Of a stretch of DNA of 64,000 nucleotides, positions 14,809 through 22,535 are shown one piece after another. The notes under the pieces are model-generated. The model was given only the letters and a program-made list of their open reading frames with translations, had not been told where the DNA came from and ran no database searches. The DNA is from a virus: positions 62,001 to 126,000 of IMG/VR virus record IMGVR_UViG_3300003322_000571, one strand, 5' to 3'. Position 1 is the stretch's first letter. The number at the start of each line of letters is the position of its first letter. The position numbers and the translations under genes were made by a program.

Positions 14809-15240
14809 ATGAGCGAAGCCAGTGTTACTCCGTGGGTGCCGAACATGGATGATTACGTCGACCGTTGGCTGGTGCAAAACGCCAGCAACGTGATCTACCT
14901 CATTGAGGCAACCTCGTTCGAAATCAGCACTCTGTACACCCGCTACAAGGACACGTGGAAGGATGTGACACACGGTGGCCCGATGGTGACGGTAGGTCAC
15001 ATCAATGGCCGTCCGATCGTCGTCATGATGACGATCCACAACATCGAAGGCAGCGACTTCCTGTTCTACGAAGCAACCAGTCAACTTGTCGACTTCGTGA
15101 TGGTTGAAGATTGGTTCAAGACCAAATTCCCTCACCTGTTTGCACCGGACGACGTGCACCAACGGTGTGACGCCAACAACTTCCACAACGCAGCTCACAA
15201 GGCAATTCGCATTCGCGAGAAGGCAGGAGAGACGAAATGA
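14809..15240 (+). CDS. Hypothetical protein, 143 aa
   Basis: Start at 14809 in preference to an in-frame upstream ATG at 14794. Contains alternating strands (MVTVGHINGRPIVVMMTIHN) and WFKTKFPHLFAPDDVHQRCD. No family recognised. The stop overlaps the HAD gene start (ATGA), and the product presumably works with the HAD and phosphoribosyltransferase genes that follow. Confidence 0.75.
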   Translation: MSEASVTPWVPNMDDYVDRWLVQNASNVIYLIEATSFEISTLYTRYKDTWKDVTHGGPMVTVGHINGRPIVVMMTIHNIEGSDFLFYEATSQLVDFVMVEDWFKTKFPHLFAPDDVHQRCDANNFHNAAHKAIRIREKAGETK

Positions 15241-15950
15241 TCAAGCATGTGTCATTCGATGTGTGGAACACGCTGATTGTTCCGAATCCGTACTACGCTC
15301 AAGCTCGCACACAACTGCTCGCTGAGCAGTTCAACTTGGAGCCGGAACGTGTCAAGCGCGTGTACACGTTCGTCAAACAGACGATTGATCGCAACGCTGA
15401 AGTTGCTGGTGCTGGTCCGACGACATACGAAGTGTTCGAAGCACTGATTCGTCGTCTTAACACCGAACGCAACGTTCAATGGGAACTGTATCACATTCAG
15501 GATTACAGCGTCCCCCTCCGCAATACGATGGAACGTCTGTTCATGATGTACCCTCCGCATGTGACCGAATCCGCTCGGATGGTGTTCGAGTTACTCCGTG
15601 ACATGGACATCTCGATCAGCATCGGCAGCAACTCGAACTTCATTTCCGGCCACGTCATGCATCCGTATCTCCAGAACGTTCTGGGACGGATTCGCGAGAT
15701 CAGCTACGGCGTGTACTCCGATCTCGAAGGAGCATCGAAACCGTCGTACGGTTTCTTCGAAACGATCCACCTGAAAGGCAACGGCCACGGTAAGGTCCAT
15801 GCAATCGGCAAGGATCAATATCTGCACGTTGGGGACAGTCAAGTATGTGATGTCGTCGGTGCGAAGATGTACGGATTCAACGCTGTACGTGTTACTGACC
15901 CCCACCTCCTGTATTCGACTGTCGCTCAGACCATCCACTCGCTCAAGTAA
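15237..15950 (+). CDS. HAD-superfamily hydrolase of the Ter biosynthetic module
   Basis: 237 aa. HAD motifs appear in order: motif I FDVWNTLIV (nucleophile Asp at about 8), motif II SIGSNSNF, Lys in KPSYGFF, and motif IV GDSQVCDVVGAKMYGF. In motif I the usual DxD second Asp is Trp (DVW), as in dehalogenase-like members that use Tyr or Trp there, so ordinary phosphatase activity is not certain. HAD and phosphoribosyltransferase genes are paired in bacterial Ter clusters thought to make a nucleoside-like product (a comparative-genomics proposal). The next gene is such a transferase. Confidence 0.8.
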   Translation: MIKHVSFDVWNTLIVPNPYYAQARTQLLAEQFNLEPERVKRVYTFVKQTIDRNAEVAGAGPTTYEVFEALIRRLNTERNVQWELYHIQDYSVPLRNTMERLFMMYPPHVTESARMVFELLRDMDISISIGSNSNFISGHVMHPYLQNVLGRIREISYGVYSDLEGASKPSYGFFETIHLKGNGHGKVHAIGKDQYLHVGDSQVCDVVGAKMYGFNAVRVTDPHLLYSTVAQTIHSLK

Positions 15951-15956
15951 ACAATC

Positions 15957-16781
15957 ATGCAAAAGCACCAACGCTATTCCGTCCACCAGTTCCACGATCT
16001 CGAGACTGCAGGTTTCTGCCCGCAAGAATACTCGAAGCTGAAATTCGGAAGTGATTCCGCGGCTCGCAAGCTCGGTCATGAGCTCGCCGCTGGTTTCTTC
16101 GCTGCACACAGCGCTGATATCCTGGCAAACCGGATCGTCGTCATTCCGTCGCCGTACAACCACGTGCCGAATGCCGCAACGGTGATGACCGGCCATTTCG
16201 TCAACAAGCTGAACGAACTGAGTGTTCTCGCCCGTGGTGAACATGTCGAGTACTCGATCATCCACCGCAAGGTCAGTTACACGAACGACTACGGCTTCCT
16301 GTCAAAGGAAAACCGGCGTGCACTGATCGACAACGACTCGTTCTACATGAACAGCAAGTTCTTGAAAGGGAAGACACTTGTGTTTGTCGACGACGTTCGG
16401 ATCACCGGCACGCACGAAGACAAGCTGGTCGAGATCCTCAAGCGTGACCGTGTCAAGAACGATGCGTTCTTCCTGTACTATGGCGAGTACTACGGCAACC
16501 AACCAGACATCGAAGGTCAACTGAACTTCAGCTTCGTTAAGTCTCTCGATGACTACCTCGGTCTGTCGCATGAACACGGCCATCACGTGATCGTTCGTCC
16601 GCTCAAGTACCTGCTCAAGCAGGATCAACAGACGCTGCGTCGCGTGTGCCAAGACTTCCCGTTCCACACACTCGAGAAGGTCTATCACGGCTGTCTCGCG
16701 GAAGGCTACTACCGGATTCCCGACTTTCAGAAGAATTTTGGGGTAATCGTTGAAGTGTACAACGATCGGACCGGAAAGTAA
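15957..16781 (+). CDS. Phosphoribosyltransferase of the Ter cluster
   Basis: 274 aa. The PRPP-binding motif is clear: LVFVDDVRITGTHE near residue 140, preceded by a strand-helix core with RIVVIPSPYNHVPNAATVM. Acceptor base or substrate cannot be told. It starts 6 bases after the HAD gene and precedes TerD, so it belongs to the same unit. In bacterial Ter systems such enzymes are thought to build a nucleoside-like metabolite; that role here is inferred. Confidence 0.85.
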   Translation: MQKHQRYSVHQFHDLETAGFCPQEYSKLKFGSDSAARKLGHELAAGFFAAHSADILANRIVVIPSPYNHVPNAATVMTGHFVNKLNELSVLARGEHVEYSIIHRKVSYTNDYGFLSKENRRALIDNDSFYMNSKFLKGKTLVFVDDVRITGTHEDKLVEILKRDRVKNDAFFLYYGEYYGNQPDIEGQLNFSFVKSLDDYLGLSHEHGHHVIVRPLKYLLKQDQQTLRRVCQDFPFHTLEKVYHGCLAEGYYRIPDFQKNFGVIVEVYNDRTGK

Positions 16782-16819
16782 CAACTCTTCATTCACTTTT
16801 TCTCTGTAGGAGCATATAA

Positions 16820-17470
16820 ATGGCTGGTATCAATCTGTCCAAAGGTGGCAAGATCAATCTGTCGAAAGAAGCACCAGGCCTGACCAATGTGCTGGTCGGT
16901 CTGAGCTGGGGCGAGAACAAGTTCGCCACTGGTACGGACTACGACCTCGACTGTTCGGTGTTCTGCCTGAAGGCTGATCCGACTGCCCCCGCTGGTGCAC
17001 GACTGCTCGCCAACGAGTACTTCGTGTTCTACGGCTCGGCTGGCCTGTCGGAACCGGAAGGTGCCGTCAAGCACAGCGGTGACAATCGCACTGGCAATGC
17101 ACCGGGCATTGACGAATCGATCACTGTTCACCTCGACAAGCTGAACCCGCAAGTCGATGAACTGTCGTTCATCGTGACGATTCACGAAGCTGATCTGCGC
17201 AAGCAGAACTTCGGCCAGATTCCTGGCAGCTCGATCGCCCTGTACAACGCTGACAAGCTGTCGAACGGTGCGAAGTCGACTCCGGAAGAACTCGCTGCTG
17301 CACAAATCGCAATCTACTCGCTGGAAGACGACGCATCTGGTTCGACCGCAATGCAGTTCGGTTCGCTGAAGAAGCGTGCTGACGGCGCATGGCAGTTCGG
17401 TGCGGCTGGTAACGGCTACACGCAAGGTCTTGGCGACTTCGTTCTGCTGTACGGCGGCACGCTCGCCTGA
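16820..17470 (+). CDS. terD: TerD-family calcium-binding stress protein
   Basis: 216 aa, close to the usual 190-200. Begins MAGINLSKGGKINLSKEAPG, followed by VLVGLSWGENKF, YDLDCSVFCL, SGDNRTGNAPGIDESITVHL and IVTIHEADLRKQNFGQIPGS. These are the TerD beta-sandwich signatures, with acidic residues (DYDLD, GDNRTG) that bind calcium in known members. Ter systems protect against tellurite, phage, colicins and membrane stress. Gene is clearly GC-rich. A GGAGCAT ribosome site is at 16808. Confidence 0.92.
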   Translation: MAGINLSKGGKINLSKEAPGLTNVLVGLSWGENKFATGTDYDLDCSVFCLKADPTAPAGARLLANEYFVFYGSAGLSEPEGAVKHSGDNRTGNAPGIDESITVHLDKLNPQVDELSFIVTIHEADLRKQNFGQIPGSSIALYNADKLSNGAKSTPEELAAAQIAIYSLEDDASGSTAMQFGSLKKRADGAWQFGAAGNGYTQGLGDFVLLYGGTLA

Positions 17471-17485
17471 AGAAAGGAACCGGCA

Positions 17486-18424
17486 ATGGCAAAGTTGCCG
17501 TTCCACACGCTCAACAAGCCCCAGCCTGAACAAAAACAGCCTGGGGCTGTTAAGCCTCTGGACTTTGGATCTGTTAAGAAGGTGGCTCCGCCTCCTGAGA
17601 AACAGATTGTTCAAACAGGTTTCGATCCGTTCAACTTTGCACCAAAGCCTGCTCCGCCACCTGAGCCTCCAAAGCCACCAGCTCCTCCGCAGAAGCTCGA
17701 CTTCAGTAATGTGAAGCCGCCAGCTACTCCGACGCCTGTTGTGCCTGCCGGTCCCGTCACTGTTCGCGCAGCGTTTCATGATCCTACTGACACGCAAGTG
17801 CCAGATGTGATTAAGATTGCTGAACAGTCGTTCCCGACTGTTGCTAAAACGTTTGCTGACAAACTGTTGATCCAAGTCAAGCAATTGATGCCATTTAAGA
17901 TGGAACATGCGATGACATGGGGAGATAAGAACCTGCAGAAGATGGCACAGGAGGCAACAACGTGTGCCAATTTGATTCGTGAGGTTGGTTCAGCTAAGGG
18001 TAGTGAACTGCTGGAAGCCGCACTTGAGTCGGTATCAAAGGCTCCCGGATTGCTTGCACGTTTGACTGGCAAAGGTGATTTGCTGGGTTACAAGCCTCGA
18101 ATTATTGTCCTTCAGCAACGAATCACTCAATGGTTGATTGACGTCGGACCGTTGGTTGAGGAAGTGAAGACGACCAACCAGAAGCTGGAAGTGCGGATGT
18201 GTTCGTACAGCAGCGTTATCAAGTACCTTGGTGACATGCCGGACGATGCGCTCGAACTTGCTGCGTCACAACGTCGAAACATGCTCGCGCAGGCTGTAAC
18301 GCAGTCACAGTTGCAGGTTGCTCAGATGGAACAGCTGCAAAAGCAGTTGATCCAAATGAAGCAGTCCGCGGATCAATTGCTCAATGTGACGATCCCAGCG
18401 TTCGAAACGGCAAATGCTCGTTGA
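17486..18424 (+). CDS. TelA-like protein with proline-rich N-terminus
   Basis: 312 aa. Residues 1-90 are Pro/Lys-rich with repeated APPPE, PPKPPAPP and KLDFSNVKPP-type segments, probably disordered. The rest is helical and resembles the middle of TelA-type proteins (LIREVGSAKGSELLEAALES, ARLTGKGDLLGY, then QQRITQWLIDVGPLVEEVKT and a glutamine-rich coiled coil). Short linker repeats PLDFGSVKK and KLDFSNVKP may bind partners. It follows TerD after 15 bases and ends the Ter cluster. Confidence 0.65.
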   Translation: MAKLPFHTLNKPQPEQKQPGAVKPLDFGSVKKVAPPPEKQIVQTGFDPFNFAPKPAPPPEPPKPPAPPQKLDFSNVKPPATPTPVVPAGPVTVRAAFHDPTDTQVPDVIKIAEQSFPTVAKTFADKLLIQVKQLMPFKMEHAMTWGDKNLQKMAQEATTCANLIREVGSAKGSELLEAALESVSKAPGLLARLTGKGDLLGYKPRIIVLQQRITQWLIDVGPLVEEVKTTNQKLEVRMCSYSSVIKYLGDMPDDALELAASQRRNMLAQAVTQSQLQVAQMEQLQKQLIQMKQSADQLLNVTIPAFETANAR

Positions 18425-18449
18425 CTTATATGAAAGGATCGGTTACGAT
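18421..18449 (+). promoter_or_regulatory. Promoter inside terminator: TTGACT-N17-TACGAT
   Basis: TTGACT at 18421-18426 (overlapping the stop of the TelA-like gene), 17 bases, TACGAT at 18444-18449, which covers the loop and 3' arm of the terminator at 18431. Confidence 0.5.
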
Positions 18450-18464
18450 CCTTTCATTGTTTAA
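18431..18464 (+). terminator. Intrinsic terminator closing the Ter cluster
   Basis: TGAAAGGATC, loop GGTTAC, GATCCTTTCA (10 bp, 18431-18456), then TTGTTT. Confidence 0.8.
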
Positions 18465-18479
18465 TTCCGGGAGGAAGGA

Positions 18480-18713
18480 ATGAACCTCGCCAAATCAGTG
18501 GCACTACAACGAGCAACCGCACAGATCCAGGTTGTCGACTTCGACATCAACAACCAAGAACATCTCGATGCGTTCGCTCAGCTTGCACGGAACAACCGTC
18601 AACATCCGACGATTCGGTTCCGTCTCAAGTCGCCTTACCATGATGTCCGCTCGATGATCGCTCAAGAGCTGATGCATGCGTACCTGGACAAGGTCGTTCC
18701 GAAGAATCAATGA
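18480..18713 (+). CDS. Hypothetical protein, 77 aa
   Basis: Ribosome site GGGAGGAAGGA directly upstream. Not recognised. The sequence is alpha/beta (QIQVVDFDINNQEHLDAFAQ), and the gene overlaps the following HNH gene start by four bases (ATGA). Confidence 0.75.
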   Translation: MNLAKSVALQRATAQIQVVDFDINNQEHLDAFAQLARNNRQHPTIRFRLKSPYHDVRSMIAQELMHAYLDKVVPKNQ

Positions 18714-19006
18714 CTGACGACACTTGCGGACTATGCAAACGGCCCTTAGGGGCCGTTCGTATTGAGCTCCATCACTTGATCCCGAAGACTTTCAAAGGGA
18801 AGGTCGTTGTACCTATCCACAAGATTTGTCATCAGAAGATCCACGCTACGTTCTCTGAACGAGAATTGCTCAATTATTACCATACATTCGAACGTCTGCT
18901 TGAACATGAGCAGATTGACAAGTTCGTTAAATGGGTGGCGAAGAAAGAGCCAGCGTTCTATGACAAGAACGATGATACGAAGGATCGGAACCGTAAGCGC
19001 CGTTAA
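18710..19006 (+). CDS. Small HNH endonuclease-like protein
   Basis: 98 aa. CGLCKR near the N-terminus gives one Cys pair; IELHHLIPKTFKGK supplies the HH of the first HNH strand, and ICHQKIHATFSERELLN the second Cys and His. This matches the compact 100-aa HNH family common in phages and bacteria. It could nick DNA in packaging or attack other DNA. Within its first 50 bases lies a perfect 8-bp hairpin (18738-18757, loop TTAG) without a T-run, which may affect translation. Confidence 0.8.
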   Translation: MTDDTCGLCKRPLGAVRIELHHLIPKTFKGKVVVPIHKICHQKIHATFSERELLNYYHTFERLLEHEQIDKFVKWVAKKEPAFYDKNDDTKDRNRKRR

Positions 19007-19007
19007 A

Positions 19008-19035
19008 TGCGTCCATAAATACAAACATGGATGCA
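19008..19035 (+). promoter_or_regulatory. Late promoter in a start-codon-sequestering hairpin
   Basis: ATAAATA at 19015-19021 lies in a hairpin whose arms are 19008-19016 and 19027-19035 (9 bp with one G.U). The 3' arm contains the ATG of the next gene. Read-through RNA would hide the start; RNA initiated from the late motif would not form the stem but would begin at or just inside the start codon, so it may mainly serve the spanin genes. Confidence 0.5.
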
Positions 19036-19212
19036 CAACAAAAACAAATCAAGCAGCTTGAAGCGCAAGTAGCGAAGCTAGAGAAGGCAGTCAACCTGCT
19101 ACTCAATCGCACACATCAACTCGATGTAGAAGTCCGTCGTTTGAAAGGTAACCACCTTCAAACTAAGCACCAGATTGCTGCTGTTGAACGGAATTTGCAC
19201 CGAGGAGAATAA
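19027..19212 (+). CDS. Coiled-coil protein, 61 aa
   Basis: An almost continuous heptad pattern (QKQIKQLEAQVAKLEKAVNL, then LNRTHQLDVEVRRLKGN). No recognisable Shine-Dalgarno; start codon lies in the hairpin at 19008-19035. It ends two bases before the inner spanin gene and may be a lysis or structural accessory. Confidence 0.6.
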   Translation: MDAQQKQIKQLEAQVAKLEKAVNLLLNRTHQLDVEVRRLKGNHLQTKHQIAAVERNLHRGE

Positions 19213-19213
19213 A

Positions 19214-19600
19214 ATGTGGCTCAAGTATAAACTGCAGATCATTTTGGCACTGGTCGTACTAGCGATCGGTGCTGGCGCTGCTTGGTATGTGGGAAATCTT
19301 CGCACGACGATTGCAGATCAAAAGAGCTCGATTGTCAAGTTGGAACTGGAAAACCAGATCATCAAAGACAATAACGCGAAGTTAGAAGCATCAATCCATG
19401 CGAACAACGAAGCTATCACTAAACTGGCTGCAGGATCAGACGCTACTGTTAAGGCGTTCAACAGTCTCAACGTTAACGTCAAAGGACAATTGACAGGTCT
19501 TGATTCTCGTCTACAGGGAATCTTGAAAGAGAAGAAGCCGCAGTCTTGCCAAGAGACAATTCAATACTTGCTTGATGCTGTACCGGAGTATAACAAATGA
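19214..19600 (+). CDS. Inner-membrane spanin (Rz-like)
   Basis: 128 aa. Start at 19214 supported by GAGGAGAAT. A single N-terminal membrane anchor (IILALVVLAIGAGAAWYVG) is followed by a long periplasmic coiled coil, the layout of Rz-type inner spanins. The outer lipoprotein follows with a four-base ATGA overlap. Together they would join inner and outer membranes at the end of lysis. Confidence 0.8.
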   Translation: MWLKYKLQIILALVVLAIGAGAAWYVGNLRTTIADQKSSIVKLELENQIIKDNNAKLEASIHANNEAITKLAAGSDATVKAFNSLNVNVKGQLTGLDSRLQGILKEKKPQSCQETIQYLLDAVPEYNK

Positions 19601-19968
19601 AATTCGTAGTAGCAATTGTCGCTGCGCTAATTCTAGCTGGATGCTCCACACAAACGATCATTCAAAAAGAGATTGTCACTGTCGACAAACCGATTCCGTT
19701 TATTCCAAAGCCTCCTGAAGTACCCAAGTTTGTCTCCCAAGTAGACAAACTTACTGCTGCAGATGCATCAGATCCTGGGAAAGTGGGGCAAGCGTACAAG
19801 TACGATACGCTGATGCTCCGCAAGTTGATCGCTATATATGAGCAGATTCTTGCGCAGTATAGCGCGAGTTCGACAGATTTCGACAAGATCAAAGGCGAGA
19901 TTGACAAAATCTATGCTGATATTAATGCAGCAGAGACAAAAGCCGTTGATAATGCAGCGAAAAAGTGA
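19597..19968 (+). CDS. Outer-membrane spanin lipoprotein (Rz1-like)
   Basis: 123 aa. A signal sequence with lipobox LAGC (Cys at about 16) precedes a Pro-rich stretch (KPIPFIPKPPEVPKF) and a helical C-terminus. Lipobox plus proline-rich region plus overlap with an Rz-like gene is the standard signature of o-spanins; longer than the classical lambda Rz1. Confidence 0.8.
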   Translation: MKFVVAIVAALILAGCSTQTIIQKEIVTVDKPIPFIPKPPEVPKFVSQVDKLTAADASDPGKVGQAYKYDTLMLRKLIAIYEQILAQYSASSTDFDKIKGEIDKIYADINAAETKAVDNAAKK

Positions 19969-19972
19969 TCCG

Positions 19973-20001
19973 TTGATTCTTATCTAAAAATGGGGTAAAG
20001 T
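19973..20001 (+). promoter_or_regulatory. Promoter TTGATT-N17-TAAAGT
   Basis: TTGATT at 19973-19978, 17 bases, TAAAGT at 19996-20001, 31 bases before the gene at 20033. Confidence 0.5.
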
Positions 20002-20032
20002 AGGGCATCCGTTGTACCTGTAAGGAGGCCCT

Positions 20033-20494
20033 ATGTTTGGATGGTTGCGTCGTAGTACGGCGCCGAATCTACTCAATTTCGACCGTGCTGACGTCGAATT
20101 GTACGGGCAAGCTCCGAAACCGACCGGTGACATCAGTCCGTTCATCCGCGACACCGATGCTCTATGCGCAAAGTATGCGCAAGAGGCAAAACAGCACTTT
20201 GAAAACTTGCGTAATCAGGCTGAGGAGACTGTACTCCCAGGTCAGACTGTCGATCAACGGTTCAAAAACCTGATTGAGGATGATCAGATCGTCCGTGATC
20301 TCGTCGCAAGCATGGGCGAGATTGAACGTCGGCATGCGCTCGAGCACGAAGAGGTGATCGAAGCACTGAAGCAGATCTCCACTGAAGTTCGTCGTGGCGC
20401 AACTGCTGCCAATCTGATCGACTTCGCTCGTCAGCATCCGTTCCTCAGCGGAATGATCGGGACCCACATCCTGCACAAGATCGCTTCGAAGTAA
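20033..20494 (+). CDS. Hypothetical protein, 153 aa
   Basis: Strong ribosome site (AAGGAGG). Mostly helical, with coiled-coil-like IRDTDALCAKYAQEAKQHFE and EIERRHALEHEEVIEALKQI, ending in a mildly hydrophobic segment (HPFLSGMIGTHIL). Not recognised. Confidence 0.8.
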   Translation: MFGWLRRSTAPNLLNFDRADVELYGQAPKPTGDISPFIRDTDALCAKYAQEAKQHFENLRNQAEETVLPGQTVDQRFKNLIEDDQIVRDLVASMGEIERRHALEHEEVIEALKQISTEVRRGATAANLIDFARQHPFLSGMIGTHILHKIASK

Positions 20495-20504
20495 TCTAGC
20501 GCTC

Positions 20505-20538
20505 ATAAATACGCCATCTAAAAGGATGGCGGTTTATG
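20505..20538 (+). promoter_or_regulatory. Late promoter in a ribosome-site-sequestering hairpin
   Basis: ATAAATA at 20505-20511. CGCCATC (20512-20518) pairs with GATGGCG (20525-20531), extended by ATAAA with TTTAT across the start codon at 20536. RNA from the late motif would start inside the 5' arm and leave the site open. Confidence 0.55.
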
Positions 20539-20808
20539 AGACTGGAACAATTGTTTGAGAGCGACATCACTGTTCTCAAGAAATACAAACAGCAACTATC
20601 TGATCAAGAGCGTCAGCAATGTCTCGACGCTGACGCTGTTTGGCACCATGGCCCAGGCGGGAAGCCTTCGCCAGCTGTGTGGAAGTCTGTAAATCCAAAA
20701 ACGAAGAAGGTAACGTACGTGACTAACACTCACCGTGCGTACAACACTGCTTCTACGTTGGCTGGTGCGATTGACCGCTATCACAAATTCATTAAGGATA
20801 CGGCATGA
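20536..20808 (+). CDS. Late protein with capsid-targeting-like N-terminus, 90 aa
   Basis: Begins [10 protein letters not shown], resembling the T4 capsid-targeting peptide (MKTYQEFIAE) and two other proteins in this window. The remainder is basic and soluble ([20 protein letters not shown]). Expressed from its own late promoter-hairpin. Its stop overlaps the next gene. A head-internal protein is the best guess. Confidence 0.7.
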   Translation: MRLEQLFESDITVLKKYKQQLSDQERQQCLDADAVWHHGPGGKPSPAVWKSVNPKTKKVTYVTNTHRAYNTASTLAGAIDRYHKFIKDTA

Positions 20809-21578
20809 GCGGACCAGGACCAATCAATCAATTCGCTAAGTCTGCTGGGGAGATGAACATTCCTAGCCAGTACGATAACAAAGACTTCGGTAAGAAGGTT
20901 AAAGCCGTTGCCAAGAAAGTGACGATTAAGTCATCCGGTGACGGTAAAGTATATGGCGCACGCGCTATCATGACAAAAGAGACACAATCGTTCCTTCAGT
21001 TCCTCGAACAGAAGATCCTCGCTGAGAAGGAGGAGACAAGTGATCAAATCGTTACCGAAGGTGATGATATCACATTGTTGCCTGATTCTGTTTTGGGTGA
21101 GATCAAATCGAATATCCGTGCTGGCGCAAGGGATCTAGAACAGAAGTGGAAGAACGCATTGGAACTCGTTCACAAGGCTTACCAAGTTGCCAACATTCGT
21201 CGTCCAACTCCGGATCAAAAAGGTGCTTGGAAACAGTACGAAGATATGATCAAGTTTGGCGTCGCACAGTTGCGTGCTACACGTGGCATTGACGGTGATT
21301 GGCGTATGACGCAAATTTCGATTCGTGAAGCGTACGAACAAGAGCCAGACAAGACGCAAAAGCTCGGTAAGCGTAGGTTCTTTGTTGAAGTGCCCGGCGA
21401 AGCTGCTGTTGAAGCTGACGGCAAGGACGTTGGTGAAATTATCGAGCAACTGACAAACAAATTCCGCCGACACGGTACAACAGTTCGCGTTGACCGTAGG
21501 GATGACCTCGGTGCTGTTCTATCAATTTGGAAGCACGGCATTCAGATTGACAAAATGGTTATCAAAGAGTTGTCGTAA
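20805..21578 (+). CDS. Hypothetical late protein, 257 aa
   Basis: No domain recognised. Polar N-terminus ([20 protein letters not shown]), lysine-rich segment, then helical middle ([20 protein letters not shown]) and a beta-rich end with [20 protein letters not shown]. Overlaps the preceding CTS-like gene by four bases and ends at a terminator, so it shares the late promoter. Contains LXE-type sites (FLEQ, ILAE, IVTE) that a prohead protease could cut. Confidence 0.75.
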   Translation: MSGPGPINQFAKSAGEMNIPSQYDNKDFGKKVKAVAKKVTIKSSGDGKVYGARAIMTKETQSFLQFLEQKILAEKEETSDQIVTEGDDITLLPDSVLGEIKSNIRAGARDLEQKWKNALELVHKAYQVANIRRPTPDQKGAWKQYEDMIKFGVAQLRATRGIDGDWRMTQISIREAYEQEPDKTQKLGKRRFFVEVPGEAAVEADGKDVGEIIEQLTNKFRRHGTTVRVDRRDDLGAVLSIWKHGIQIDKMVIKELS

Positions 21579-21595
21579 CCGTTTTACACCTCACC

Positions 21596-21634
21596 AAAAA
21601 GCCTGCAACAGTTGAATGTTGCAGGCTTTTTGTT
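21596..21634 (+). terminator. Intrinsic terminator
   Basis: GCCTGCAAC, loop of 8, GTTGCAGGC (21601-21626), flanked by A5 and TTTTTG; likely active on both strands. Confidence 0.88.
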
Positions 21635-21658
21635 TAATATGTACATAACACTATAACT
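21630..21658 (+). promoter_or_regulatory. Possible promoter with TATAAC -10 before the DpdA-like gene
   Basis: TTGTTT at 21630-21635, formed by the terminator T-run, with TATAACT at 21652-21658. A similar TATAACT appears upstream of the genes at 24402 and 41650. Confidence 0.35.
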
Positions 21659-21673
21659 AGAAGGGTATACCCA

Positions 21674-22531
21674 ATGTCAAATTCCAAGTACGTGAAGCAT
21701 CCGTCGTTTTGCTACATTGCACCGACTTCACACTTGCAAGATGTCCTCGCATCCAAGACTCATCTCGTCCTTGCTCACCTCGTAGACGAGGATGAAACGT
21801 ACGCTGATTTCTACCATGATCTAGGCACAGCAAGCGGTGACTTCATCATGATGGACAACTCAGCTTACGAATTGAAGGTTCCGTACGCACCAACGAAGCT
21901 GATCGAACTTGCGTCGAAGTGTGCTGCAGATGTTGTCGTTCTCCCTGACTATCCATTCCAACCAGCCTCTGTTACAATCGAAGCTGCAAAAGAGTTCATT
22001 CCTCAGTTTAAGGAAGTCGGTCTCGGAACATTCTTCGTCCCTCAATCGAAGAAAGGTGATCTAGAAGACTGGATTCAAGCGTATATCTGGGCTGCAGAGA
22101 ATCCTGATATCGATGTGATCGGTATGTCAATTCTTGGTATTCCAAATGCCCTGTCAAACATCGATCCAGCTTATGCACGTGTCGTGATGACACAGTTGCT
22201 GATTGATCGTGGCGTGTTTAATTTTGATAAGCACCACCACTATCTTGGCTTGAACGCTGGCCCTGCTCTTGAGATTCCTTCGCTGCTGCGAATGAATGCT
22301 CTTGACACAATTGATAGCTCTGGTCCAATCTGGTCTGCTATTCTCGGTCATGAGTACACTATCAACGCCGACAGCTATCTTGCAACGAGTAAGCCAAAGA
22401 TGCCTGTCAATTTCCATATCAAGGAATCACGTGATGCTGCGACGATTACTCGTATTAACCACAACATCACTTTGACGCAAAGTTTGTTTGCAGGCGCTAA
22501 CGACGTCAAAACATGGTACGCACAGGAGTAA
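21674..22531 (+). CDS. DpdA-like tRNA-guanine-transglycosylase-fold protein
   Basis: 285 aa. The pattern resembles the TGT-like TIM barrel used by phage and island DpdA enzymes: FIMMDNSAYEL (compare MLDNGAFE), LIELASKCAADVVVLPDYPF, GLGTFFVPQSK with DLEDW, IGMSILGIPNALSNI and YLGLNAGPALEIPSL. DpdA inserts 7-deazaguanine bases into DNA. QueE (30601) and QueD (34276), which make the precursor, are both present, strengthening the call. FolE and QueC are not in this window. The remaining doubt is that the match was made by eye. Confidence 0.6.
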   Translation: MSNSKYVKHPSFCYIAPTSHLQDVLASKTHLVLAHLVDEDETYADFYHDLGTASGDFIMMDNSAYELKVPYAPTKLIELASKCAADVVVLPDYPFQPASVTIEAAKEFIPQFKEVGLGTFFVPQSKKGDLEDWIQAYIWAAENPDIDVIGMSILGIPNALSNIDPAYARVVMTQLLIDRGVFNFDKHHHYLGLNAGPALEIPSLLRMNALDTIDSSGPIWSAILGHEYTINADSYLATSKPKMPVNFHIKESRDAATITRINHNITLTQSLFAGANDVKTWYAQE

Positions 22532-22535
22532 TACG

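Noticed and set aside
13702-15198. 498-codon open frame on the minus strand across TerC and its neighbour
   Set aside because: It is the mirror of GC-rich third codon positions in the plus-strand genes; its translation is His/Asp/Arg-rich and has no domain, while the plus strand carries clear TerC motifs.
16806-16822. CATATAAATGG upstream of TerD as a late promoter
   Set aside because: The TATAAAT overlaps the ATG and ribosome site with no room for a transcript start before the gene; judged a chance match.
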